Below, in pieces: positions 23,437-35,600 of a stretch of 64,000 nucleotides of DNA. The DNA is taken from positions 9,803,979-9,867,978 of the forward strand of contig CAJINV010000003.1 of NCBI GenBank assembly GCA_905178155.1, read 5' to 3'. The first letter of the stretch is position 1. Every line of letters starts with the position of its first letter. Both the position numbers and the translations under genes were made by a program. Below the pieces are notes generated by a model. The model was not told the DNA's origin. It ran no database searches and saw nothing but the letters and a program-made list of their open reading frames with translations. The DNA is from Amoebophrya sp. A120. Its lineage: Eukaryota > Sar > Dinophyceae > Syndiniales > Amoebophryaceae.

Positions 23437-25250
23437 GAGCCCCAGAGGAGCCGTAGGTCGTCGCCGTTAATATCTCGCACTCGCAACTGGCAGGGGTATG
23501 CATTTCAGTGCGAAGACGGAAGATCTCCGGCCCGAGGCAGAACACATCAAATTTGGGAAAAAAAGTTCAAACTTCCTGGAACTTGTAAAAGCAAAGGAAT
23601 CGGGAGAGCGAGCCCGAAAAGATGCGCAAACCCCTCGGAGGAAGGGCCGGCACGGGGGTGGGGGGGGAACGGGTGCGGGCGCCTGCATTTCCGGGCGTGC
23701 AGTATTCGGATCGGGAAAAGAAGCACGGCGGCTTTCCTGGTTTTTCCAGAGTGATCGCTGCGGGGCAGGGGCGCGGTCGCAGTCAGAACTACACGGCCCG
23801 GCCCATCCACTCCCAGCGTTTTCACGCCCGTACGCCATGTCTTTGTGCGTGCCGCGAAAAAGAAGGGCTGCCGAATGCCCGGCGCTTCCATTAAAGTCAG
23901 CCCTTTGCTCGCGTCTTATGGCGCGCGAGTTACTGTCTGCCGTATGCAACTATTGCTTCCAGAGAACAAGTCCTTTGAGAAAGCTTGAAGTGAGCGTAAG
24001 TACTACAGCAAGACCAAAAACCGCTCGCTTTAGCGGTGCGCGACCTAGTGCCGGAAGTCGCACGGTGTGAGTGGGTCCGAAAATCCACTTCCATTAAATT
24101 CAAGTTAGGACCCCTCAACAATCCTAAACCGGAAAGCCCCGCTGTGACGGCCGCTGGACGGGGGTGGAAGAACCGGGACCGGACGGAATCAATGCAGTTG
24201 CGGAGGAAAGAAGATTCGTCGCCGGGCGCTTCCAGTAAAAAAAACAAGGGTAGCACGAATAGAAACCGCAAGCAAGAGGGTAGGGACGCGAAGCGCCACG
24301 GGCGACCACTCGCCACACTAGACATGATTTTTCCAGGGCGCAGCCATGCCAAAGCACTGCGCATGGGGTGCCTGCCACTGGAGCTTCTTCGCGGGTCTTG
24401 ACTTCTTCCGCGGCTGCAGCTATCTTTTTTTAGAAAAAACAGGGGCGAGGCCAGAAGTGGAACGCTGGGCCGCAACGAAGTGCGAAAACGCAAACGCGGA
24501 ACAGTCCGAGGGGCACCGAGGGAGTCGCGCATAGAGAAGTAGGCCCCTTGCTTGCGCATAACTCCCAGGCATTCCGCGCTCGCCCGGGGCGTGTTTGCGT
24601 TCGGGGGATGTTGCTTCCTGGGGGCCGTTTGCCTTCGAGCACATACCCCCGACCCGCGCAAGCACAGGCGCAAGAACTCTCGAGAGCATGCACAGTGCCG
24701 CAATAGCACACGCACGCACACAACCTGCTGCCGTTCCCCGCCCTCCGACGCGGGAGGGCAACAACACCGGAAGACAATCCTTGCTTCAGCAGCCTGCGCC
24801 CCCAACGCGCATGGACCTGCTCTCGTGAGCGGCTGCTGTTCATTTCACCACCGGACAGCAACCCCCCGCAGGCAGGTCGGTCAAGCAGCAAGCCCCTGGG
24901 GCCGGCGGCCTCGGAGAAAGCAGAGACGCCCTGGAAAATTTGCCGCCCCTCCCCATCACGAAGCGAAAAGAATCGGCGAGGCCAGCCGGCGCGACTGCGC
25001 CCTCGCGCCGGTCGGCCTTGCCGGCCCTAAACCCCGACCCCTAAACAATAGACCGAGAACAACATCAAAGGCCGTCGCCGGCTCTGCTTCTGCATCACCT
25101 CCGGCCATTACGGTGGTGATGCGGCGGTGGTGCGAGGTGATGCGTGGGAGGTGGGTATGTGATCCGGGTGGGGGTCTGATGCGTGGGGAGGTTATTCAAA
25201 GGAGTGGGGAGGTGGTTCACACTCCTACCCAAAAACTTTGCAAGTAGTTC
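23437..25250. other. GC-rich block without a credible gene
   Basis: Open frames on both strands overlap extensively and show no family features. The right end (about 25100-25225) is G-rich on the plus strand with repeated GGTGATGCG and GTGGGGAGG words. A telomere-like CCCTAAACCCCGACCCCTAA lies near 25026. Confidence 0.5.
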
Positions 25251-26290
25251 TTCCCAGGCCAACACCTGACGCCCTGAAACCTCTGCCCGTAGTTGAATCA
25301 GAAGAAGGTCTTGCACTTTCGCGCACGGGAAAAATGGCGCAAGTTGCCGGAGCGAACTGCGAGAGAGCAAGATGCTTAGCCTGTCACTTTGGGCTGAGGG
25401 GCCGCGCTCCTCTCGTGTACTTGTCAACTGTTGGGCGCCCGCGTCTGTTCTTCGTGGGAGGTTCGCGTCTCGGCTCGAGAGGGCTTTTGGCTTTGGTGAA
25501 CACTCTCAACCCCACACACAGGCAAAGCCTGCGCTTCTAGGTGTTTCTGCTAGGCGACAAATTGAGCGCCTTCAGTTTTGCCGGAGCGCGACGGTCGAGT
25601 AGTACATCGACAGGCACGCACTTGCGTGCTTCAAGACCTGCAAACCTTTCGGCGGCCCGCCTTCTGCTTTCTATCATACTCGTTTTCTCTTCCTTCTACG
25701 CGGTGACTTTACAGCTATGGCTGCCGCTTAGACACTGTGGGGGCTTTCCGCAACCATTTGCGCAGAGATGGCACGGCCCAGCGCTACTCTACTGAACTTT
25801 CTGCCTTATGCTTCCGTTTTTTTTTTACTGATAGCAAGCTCATTGCATCTATGATATGGTAAAAGGATACTCAAGCTATTCGCAGGGACGTAGAACCTAC
25901 CACGCGTAGCACTTCCTCACTTTCCTCGTCTATTTAACTAAGTCAAGTTTTTGAAAGTTTTGGGGACTGAAGATGAATGCAAGATGACACGCATGCTTTA
26001 GCCAGTTTCTCTAAAGTATGTAACTAACTGCACGAATATGTTGAAGAGCCACTGCATCACAGAAGCCAGCTCTCGTCGTTCTTGATAAACACAAATGGAC
26101 TGCGTACCTCTTTGTTGCATTTACGACTGAGGAATCGCAAACAGCGAAATACTTCGAGCATGCTACTCGCCCGACGGCTGGACTATTTTAACTTTAAGTA
26201 AGGAGTACTTCACCATATAAGAGCCATAAACTTCGACTTCAAAACACTGCGACCGGCTCAAGTCGAATCAAGATGAAGATGCAGTGTCGC
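25251..26290. other. Intergenic, nothing recognised
   Basis: Mixed to AT-rich sequence with only short frames. No gene or repeat was recognised. Confidence 0.45.
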
Positions 26291-29200
26291 AGAGATAAAT
26301 AAGCTGCTCCCATATTGAATAGGCCCGGCGTCCGGCTCTTCTTGGCATATGGCCGAAGGGTCGACCGTTCGAGGAGCGCCACCGTTTTTCAGAAAATAGA
26401 AAAAGGAGGGGAGGCTATTCTTGGCACATGGAGAAGGATCTAAGGGCGGAAAGGGGGCCACCGAATGCGAAAAGTTGCCCGGCGGGGTGCCGACTTGCTG
26501 AAATCTGTCGGGCAGGGGGCGAGAAATGCACCGCGAAGCTGGTGCCTGAGCAGGCAGAGCGCAGCAGCAATGCCGGGGGGGGGCGCGACACTCTGGCTTG
26601 CGAGCATTTCTGCCCCGTCATAGAACCTCCGATAAGGCCACTGCATTTTCCCGCGTTCCCGCGCCTGCAATGGTGGCGCTCGTGCCGGGCCCGGGCGGTT
26701 CTCCTGCGCCGTTCGGCCAGGATCACGCTCGAAAAAAGATGAAATCAAAGAAGAAAAGCGGCAATGCCAGGCGGCAACGTTAGGAGGCGCCCCCCTACCG
26801 CCACGACCTTTTCAAACTTGGGCTGTCGCCTTTTGTTAACTCGGGTACCGCCACGACCCTTTGCGTCGGGCTGCCACGGGGGCATAAAACTCGGGCGGAA
26901 ACCTGGGTCCCCAGAAGAGGGCCGAAACCCCGAGGACGAAGCGGGGCGGCCCTGTAGCCCAGCCGGGAATCAAGGCCGCGCGCGCGAGCCTGCACCCCAG
27001 GAGGGTACCTAGATCCCAGGCGGGTGCCGCACGATTCTGAGCCCACCATGTGAACCCTGGCCCCAAGCGCGAATCCTGACCCAAAACGCGAACCGGAACC
27101 CCACACACGTACGAACCTGAATACCCGCGGAAACCTCTCCCCCGGTCCCATCCACTCCCGCGCGCGCGGCCGCCAGCTCGCGCAGCCCTAAGGGCTTGCA
27201 GCGTTCCGCCTCTTGGGTTAGAAAGAGGCAGCAGGCGCCCGCAAGAAGACTGGAGGAAGGCCATATCTATCAGACCTTCGGGGCTGCGGCGGTTGCTTGC
27301 TAACTTCAAAAAGAGGTGGGCCAGAAAGCAGTGCTTTTTGTCCTCCTAGTCAAAGGGTGACAAGGAGAGGCAAGTGGAAAGAAAACAGGAGGCGCAGAAA
27401 TGAGGCCAAACGAAAGGCAAAAACGAGAAGAGGGGGGCGGAAAGATGAAAAAAAAAACGAGAGGGGGCACAGCTAAGCAAGCAAGAAGCTGAAGCGCGGC
27501 GCTACGTTGTGCCGCCTCCGTGTGTCCAAAAGAGCCGGGCGCGTCTGAAAACAAGGCGATGCCGACGAGGAGCGTTATACTAATATATAAAGATAACACC
27601 AAGCCACAACGGACATAGTAACAACTCTTGTACTACACCACATCCGCAACTCGAGGCCTAAGCCCGAAACTATCGCACTAAAACAATCTATCCCTCTGCA
27701 GAATTGGCTTCCTTTGTGTGATTGCTAAGACGAATCCTAGAACGACGAAAAAAGCTCCACCGCACAAGCAAAACGCCGAAAGAAACACCGCTGGACCCCC
27801 CAAAACTGACCGGCTACCTTGTTATAGAGGAGTGTGGTGACATCTTTTCGCTTCAATCCGCTGGTCCACTAAGTACCGTCGCGCAGGCGCAAAGACAAAA
27901 AAATAACGCTCACATCTCAAGGCACACAAGAAGTCAGCGCCCATTCATCGTGATAAAACGCAAGTACCTAGCACAGCAAATTTCCGCACACCGCCCCCCT
28001 TCGAGTTCGACGTGGCTCCACCAGTCTTGGTGTCCTCGTTGTTTCGTTGGAAACTCTGGACTGGATTCCAGACATCAGAAAAATGCAGGCGAATAGCGCT
28101 CCCGGCTGGAATTTCGTCCAAATCTCTGATCTTGCCGAGGAGCTTCCTCGTTTTCGGCATCGCGCCGACACGCAACCAGTTGCCGAAGAACGGCGCTTCG
28201 ACGCCGTGCAGCCGCGCGGAATGCATTGCAAATAGGTCTGGGCTGGAGGCGTACGAGCTTACAACGCTAGCGAACTTCTCAAGGAGGCCCCCTGCTCAAA
28301 TCGGTCTGATACAATCGCGGGAGGGCAGGCTCGCAAAAATGTGCGGCCGCATGTACCAATCGGACCCGCGGACAAACTCCGTCGGGGGCTTCGGCGCCCC
28401 CTGCTGCGGAACCCTGTGCCGACATCGGGCCCATCTATGCCAGGCGCCTGGGGGACGAGCGGCCTTCCTCCTGGCCCAATCCGGGCGAGCAGATTCGTTG
28501 GCGGGCTTTGGAATCCTCTCGGGAATCCTCTGACGAAACCGGACCAATGGCATGCCCTTGCAGCGTGGCGGCCTCGTGCGGCCCGGCTAGTTGGGCCGCA
28601 TGGTTTTTGCGGTAGGAATCCTCTGCGGAACTCCTTCCGGAGCCCCCTAGCGCAAGGTCTGGGGCTGCGGTTGCTTCTGGCGCGAGGCCTGCCGCCGAAT
28701 CGCGTACGTTCGTCAAGACGCTTCTATGCGAGGCCCGTAGGCCTTTGCCATGAGTCACGTTTGTAGGCGCCGGAGGCGAACGAACGCCCGGCGTCGCCGG
28801 GCGGCTTCAGCGGTCCATCGGAATGATGCGCCAACCCAGGCACTGCCCGGCTGAGCAAAGGAAACCACGCGGGACCGACCACAAAAAGGGCTTGCGGGGA
28901 GCGCGGCGCCGCCGCAGCCGCGGCACTGGGAAAGCCTGCGGCCAGCCAGGGCGGACGGCCCGGAGCCCCAAACGCAGACCCTGGGCCCGAAGGGAAAGGC
29001 CCAAACGCTAGCTACGCGCCTGCCTCCAAAAGCGGGGCGCGAGTGCGCCCCGCCCCGATTCGCGCAGCGCGGCTCCAATTTCATGCCGTGGCCCCCCTTC
29101 GGGCCGGGAGCCTTGGCAACCTCACGGAGAGCCTCTGCCGAAATCAGGCCAGCGCCGCCGGGGGGCCCGGCCGAAGCGGCCCGACCTTGGCCGGGGGGGC

Positions 29201-31760
29201 GGGCTTCCTTCCACCGAGGCCCCGCGGCCTTCCGTTTTCGCGGCCTCGAAGCGATGCAGCCGGGACCGACACGCCCCCCCAGCGGTCACAAGCCGGGCGT
29301 GATTCTGTCCTTCACATACATGGGCTAAGGGCCGCACTTGCCTAGCTCGCTGCCACCCTGGCCCGGCCGGGGTGGTTTTGGGGCGTACCGGAGCAGCTGG
29401 AACTGCATTCTATTTCGAGCCCCACTGCGCGCTCTCCCTCCGTGCTTTTTCAATATACAAAAACGCGCCAGCCAGTTTTCCCGTTGGAAGCGGCCGGGGG
29501 TTTTCCTGTCTGGCTGCCAAGGTACGCTAGACCGCCCGCGGCCGCACTAGATACAAGGGCGCGCCGCGACGACTGCCCGCCACGCCGACACTTTTCTGGC
29601 CCCCCTCCACCCCTTGCCTGGATGAGGTCCTCTAGGGCAGGTGCCCCGGCCTGTCCCGCACCTTAGGCGCGGGTCCGGCCGCGCGCTTCTCCCGCCTTGC
29701 CACTGCCTTGCTTCTTTGCCAGCCCCCCCGGGCCCCCTGGCGCCACCTTTTTTTTCCGTACTCCGCTGCCCCGACGTGTTTCCGTTCTCCCCCACCCTGC
29801 CCCCGCTTCCTTTCGGTACAGACTGCTCGCGCGTCGGAACGTGTACTCCGCGAGCGCCCGGAATTTGGTGGCACTGCCCACAAAGCCCCGGGGGCTGCCA
29901 ATGCCGGGCCTGCGGCGCGCTGTCAGCCATCTCGCCGCGCCGGCCACCACGCCTCTTCGGCTGTACCTGCGCGGGCCCGGGCGTCGTACGTCGCAAAATT
30001 CAGGAGGGCGCCCCGCCGGGCTTCGGGTTCTTCCGTAGTCCGGCGCCTTGATAATGGGCGCGAAGCGAGTTCTTGAAAGCCCGCCGGCCGAGTTTGGTCC
30101 GCCCGCCCGGGGGCTGGTAAATGCGGGGCGCCACGCAATATGTATGCGGGCCCGGGGTTCCGGCACCGAAGGGCGGAGTGGCGTAAAACGCAAAAAGCCG
30201 CCAATCGCGAAGAGCGCCCTCGAAAGCCAAAAAAAAGCGACCTGCCGCCAACCGCGGGGTCCGCATACTGGAAACCCTTCGGCGCCCCCTCGAAATTCTG
30301 GCCCGCAGGGCCAAGTCTGCTAGGGGCCTTGGGGCTCGGAGGCACCAATCTAGTGCTTTCCCATCCTTCTTTTTCTGCGATGGGTTCCGAAGCTCTGGCG
30401 CAAGGTCTGCCCGCTGTGCGCATTCGGAAAAGCCGGCCAACACAATTCGCCTGCCTGCATTCTGCTGCCACCCGGCCGCAATTTTGCCTGAAGCCCCCCC
30501 ATCCGAGCTCGCTCGCGTCCGTTTATTTCGGAAGGGCTTTTGGGGTCGCGTCCGCTAGCAATTTTGGCGCGCGCCCCTGATTTCCATTTCCGGGGCCCCC
30601 TGGTTGTTTTTCCCGCCCCTTCGCAGTTGGTACGCGCGCCCCTTCCAATTGTTTCTCCCGCCCGGGCCCCCGGAGACGCGCGGGCCCGCACGCTGCGTAA
30701 ACACAGGTCGCCGGGGTGGGCCGTGTAGGCGGAAAACCCAAGGCGCACAAACTCCCCGGGAAACCACGACGCCAGCTCGCGGGTAGTCTTGGCGCCATGG
30801 GCGGGCAGATAAAAGGCCGCCTGGCCGGCGCCAGCCCTGTGGCCCAAGGTAGGGGCGGGCGTGTCCTAAGCTACAGCCCCCCCCCCCTTGCCGCCGGCGC
30901 GGCCTTGCGATGGCAGGGCGAAGCGGCGGGCGCGCGGAATTCGGCGGCGGCCTTCCTCCCATCAATTTCTCGGGAAAACAGATTCCCGGCCGGCCTCGGG
31001 GGCGGGGCCGCCTGGGAATCAGGGGGCCCCCCCTCGATGCCTGCCTCGGCGCACGAAAGCAGGACGCGACCGCCCCCCCCTCTGAAGCGGCCCCGGGTCC
31101 CTCCTCTAGGCCATCCTGCGCCCCCTTTTCCGCGGGTGCGGCCCTGCAATCGAAAATGGGGCGGGCCAGCCGGCAGAACGGCGGGCGGCAGGCGCGGCGA
31201 GCTTCGCGCTTTACCCCTACCGGCCGGGGGTATAACAACGAAGGAGGGACGGTATCCGGCGGCGGCCTGCGAAAGTTTATGCCAGGCCAAGGGGGCGCGC
31301 GGGGTCCCCCGCGCCTTCGACCCGGAACTCGCGGGGCCCACTCGTCGACGCTTGCCCCGAAGAATGAAAGCAGGGCGCGGTCGCCTTTCTTTCTGTAGCG
31401 GCCCCTGGCCCCTCCTCGAGGCAATCCAGGATGGTTTCCGCCGCAGAAATTGCAGCGCCGGGGGGACGGCTGGCACAGCCTTGGCCCTTGCTGGCTGCGA
31501 ACACAGTGCGGGCGGCTGTGCCCTTGCCCGCCTCCGCCGAGCGTCCGGACGCCCATGCTCTGGCTCGCCCCATGCCTATCCCAACAGTTGCCTAGCCCGG
31601 GCATGACTCGGGGGCAGCGAGCCGGGTGCTAACTGTAGCTCGGTCATAGCCGCCGTCGTCGACCGGTTCCCATTGCGCCCCGGCAATTCGGCGCCGCGGT
31701 CTTCAACGGCAGAAGCCGCGCCTTTGTTAGGCGCTATCCAATCAGCCAACCAGGTAAACA
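26291..31760. other. Long GC-rich block without a credible gene
   Basis: More than 5 kb, mostly high in GC with purine-rich stretches (27330-27480) and a degenerate CGAA-CCTGACCC-type repeat around 27040-27125. A short AT-rich interval occurs near 27570-27720. Several frames exceed 150 codons but are mirrored by equally long frames on the opposite strand, are Arg/Pro/Gly/Ala-rich and lack motifs. No splice-supported exon is seen. Confidence 0.5.
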
Positions 31761-32640
31761 CGTGCACTCTTGTCGCCGCCCCAGATATATTACCACTTGA
31801 TACTGCGTTTCCTCTTGCAAGAAGATCCGATCAGATATCACGCAGGCAAAAAACTAACCACCACAATAGATACCCTTACCGATGCAAAAACGAAGCGTGT
31901 ATATTTTTTGCTTTTTCTTTTGCTTCCTTATTCGGTTACTTTGAGTGTGTGCGTTCTTGCATAAATTCCCCAAAGCTGTTGCGAAGCTAGCTTTCTTCTG
32001 GCTGATAGTAGCAGACAGCCCCGCTATCGTCGACATTGCAACCACGTTCAGAGTATTACAATAAAAAATCAAGCCTCACCATACTCAAGCTAAGCGCAGC
32101 CCAGTGATCTGACTGAAATCCAAACGTGAGTCCCGACCTCTGGCACCCATAAACCCTTTGAACCCGCAAGGCGGCGGCTGCGGAGAATCAGACGACGTGA
32201 CGAAGACGAGCGAACCTCATGCGCGGCGCGGCGGACACGGCGGGAGGCCAAGTGTGGCAAAGGTAATGGATACGAACTACGAGGATACCTTATACACAGC
32301 GCTGCCGGGTGCCAGCTGGGCACGGGAAAAACGAACGGGTCCGACAGGAACCAGAAACGAAAGTAAAGCCCACAAAAGCGCTGGCGTAACTGTAAAGCCC
32401 CAGCGCTGAGAATTGTCGGGGCGCGCACCCCCCTTGGATGCGATGCTATACCCGCCGCTGGGAACGTTCGATCCTAAAGTAACCCCACGGCACAAGAGCC
32501 AGCCGATCCACGTACATAAGCGCAAAAGCAAGGCGGGAAAAAGAGCGAGCGCCTGATGGAAAGCCTTTCCTGAAAAGACTTCCCTCCATTGGCCTAAATG
32601 ATAACAAAAAGCGCAGCGCTGCGCTTTTATTTTAGGTTAA
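31761..32640. other. AT-richer spacer, nothing recognised
   Basis: This breaks the GC-rich landscape. A minus-strand frame of 72 codons (31854-32072) and a plus-strand frame at 32158-32409 are open but not convincing. Confidence 0.4.
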
Positions 32641-35600
32641 TGAATGTCATGTTCCCAAAAAATATCGCTCTCCAGGGATGCATCTGCCTAAAATCAAGCA
32701 ACGATACTCGTGGCCAATCGGAGCAGTTTGCGAATCGCCTACGATGGGATACAAACTCGCTCGAAAAAAAGGGCGAGGCGAGAGATGAAGCACGCGCTCT
32801 CCTAGGAGGCGCATCTCGGCGCCACGCCATGGCGAAAAAAAACGAAGACAGCCGCGAAGCGATAGCGAGTCGCCCGCACCTCGTAGCGAGGCGGCCGTGT
32901 GGACATTCGGCGCAACAGATTCGCTCAGCAAATTTGCCCCATTTTTGGAACTCGAAAGCGCACAGCCCCAATATGCAGGACCAGACTTCGTCGCCCGCGA
33001 TAAATTAAAGCTGGCGCGCGCAGCGGGGCGGTTTTTCGCGTCGCCAAGCGAACGACGCCCCTCGCCGTCCCCGCCGCCCGCCCCTTGCAAACCTTGATGC
33101 CCCTGCACCCCCCGGAAGCAACGGCGCCCGCCGCTTCTATGTAAACCAACAGCGAGCGGGCGCCGGGGGGGGGCTGCTGGCCTGGGCATCATTTACGAGC
33201 TCGCGGACTGCTGGGTTCTTTGCGAGCTCCCGGAGTTTGCAACTATCGGGCGCATTATCCGGATTTCCCACAAATACACGCGCACTATCCGGCCAGGCCG
33301 CGAGACGAGAGACGCGGCAAAAGCCCGCGGCGTTTGCTAAAAACCTGCCCTCTATCATAACGGCCAAGAGGGGAAGGCCATCGCGAGCGCTCGCTTCTAC
33401 TGGGTAGGCGAGAAGGTGCCCGCCTACAACCAGCCCTCCAACACCAAGAAAGTGCCTGCTGAAGGGCAGGCCGGCGCTCGAACGCGTAGCGCCGCCCGCC
33501 TAACTGGTGAGCGGCCGCGCCGTCAACCGAAACTCCCTTCCCATCAGCAATGGCGTCCAAAAGGGAAAGCGGAAACTCCGCGCGAAGGCGAACGCAAGAG
33601 CCAAAGAAAAAATAAACGCCAAAGGCAAAAAGCTAAGCGGCAGAGCTAACAAATACGCGACGCCGGCCAACCATCCCGAACCGATCCAGTGCGTCTGGCA
33701 ATGTTAGTGCGCGGAGTGTTTTCGTTGCTCAGGGAAGCGTCGGGAAGTGCCGCAAGCTGAAACCGATCCGGAAGGCCGGAAATCTGGTTGGTTCTGCTCG
33801 GGGTCTTCCTAAGTAAAGCGCCTACAGCCCTCGCAATTGCGCAAGACCGAGCGCCCCCGCCGGCCGGCGGTTGAAGGCTGGCGGCCAGATAGCGCGCCAG
33901 CGACTGCCACCCTCTGGGCCGGTTTGAGAAGCTGCCAAAGTGGCGCAAAAGCTGCGAACTGAAGTCGAGGGCCTGGCCAGATCTGACAGCCGAAATTATC
34001 AGCGCAATAAAGTCCCCGCCAAACGCAACAGCCTTCAAAGTTCGCGAGGAACGACTTGAAGGCCGACGGAGGGGAATGAGGCGAAAACATGAACGACGAA
34101 GCACGCGAAGACACCCAGGCCACGACTGCGCTTGCAAATATGCACGCCCTAAAAATGCCACGCGCGAAGACTAAAATCAAAATAGAAGCCCTCAACCCCA
34201 GAAGCCCTCTCAACCCTGTCGGCGTCGGCGGCGGAACTGGCACGATGACAGTGGCGGAGATGAAGCGGAGAGGAAGAAAACATTGGGGTCGTGGCGCTCG
34301 GAAAGCCTCCTCACATCTGATGAGGGCGCGGAGCATTCATGGTTTGCACAAAGGACGAGGCCTAAAAGCAGAAACGAAATAGCAGCGCCCAAAAGTAAAG
34401 AACACAAACAAAGCAAATCCAAAACCCCACAAGGCCATGAGCGGCCTAAACCTAAATGCCCGCCCACACGCTGTTCAACGCCCGCCGCCGCGCCGTCTTT
34501 CTTCCGCTCTCTCTCCCGGCGCGCAGTCGCTCGGCGGCTGCAGCCCGTTGGCCCTGCAAGCCGAAGTTAGTCGACCGGCCCGGCTGTCTTGAAGGGCTCG
34601 AACTAACAATCAGGGCCGGCCCGGTCCGGTCTGCGGGGCACGAGCCGAAAAAGCCACAGACCAATGCCAAAAAATCCGCGCGCGCCCGTGCTGTTCGGGG
34701 TCCTTCGTCGCCCCTCCCTATCTTCCGATCCGGCTGCATTCTGTTGGGCCTCGCTGCCGAAGTCCGGCCAGTCGGCCGGCCCGACGCGCGGTTCCGGCGT
34801 ACTCGGGCGGGAATATCCGCCGCCCAGAAGGGAGGTCCGCCGGACGCCCATAGCCCTCTGTATGGGGCGCCCGGGGATTTGCTACCTGGACCGGAACCAC
34901 GATAGCGCCCCGGCCGTCCCAGGCATGGCCGGTCCAGAGAAAGGGCGGGTCTTGGGCAGGGCCGGCGACCTTCGTGAGGGCCAGCGGAAATCGTCCGAAA
35001 AATACGGCCAGCTCCGGGTGGCCCGATGGATTGCGGCGAACCAGGCCGGCGGGCCCGAGAGACGGACCCCGGCTTTCCCGGAGCTCCCTGCTGCCGCATG
35101 CGCAAAAGCCGCGCCGGCTGGGACGCCAAGCGGCCTCGCGCGAGAAGCGAAAATCGGGCCCGTCTTCAAATATGCGCGCGCCGGCCTCTTCTCCATACCG
35201 TGGCCGAGCCACCGCGCCCTATTGTCGTTTCCTTTATTTTTGCTGCCCGATCAGGCGTCCAGGCGTTCTCTTCGTCACGTACCGAAGGCGGCGCGCGCGC
35301 GGCTGGTTTCAAGAAAATGAAACAAACCGGATCAAGGCGCTCCGGCGTCTGGCGATTTTGAAAATCCGGCCAGAGTTTTCAAATCAACGGTGGCAAACGG
35401 CCCGAAGGCCGGCGATTCTCTTTCTCTCTGGAGCCGTTTGAAATGCCCCAGATCAGCAACAAGACCGCACAGTCTTCAAGCGGGCCAACTCGGCAACAAA
35501 ACAGCACGCATTTCAAGACCGCGGTCGCTGGTGGCCAGCTAACTCGCAGCTACGAGCGCAACCACCCGGGCGGCTGGACGGCTAGCTCCGCTCGCGCCTT

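Noticed and set aside
34452-35129. 225-codon minus frame and overlapping 218-codon plus frame in the GC-rich block
   Set aside because: Both strands are open over the same interval, with Arg/Pro/Gly/Ala-rich translations and no splice or family evidence.
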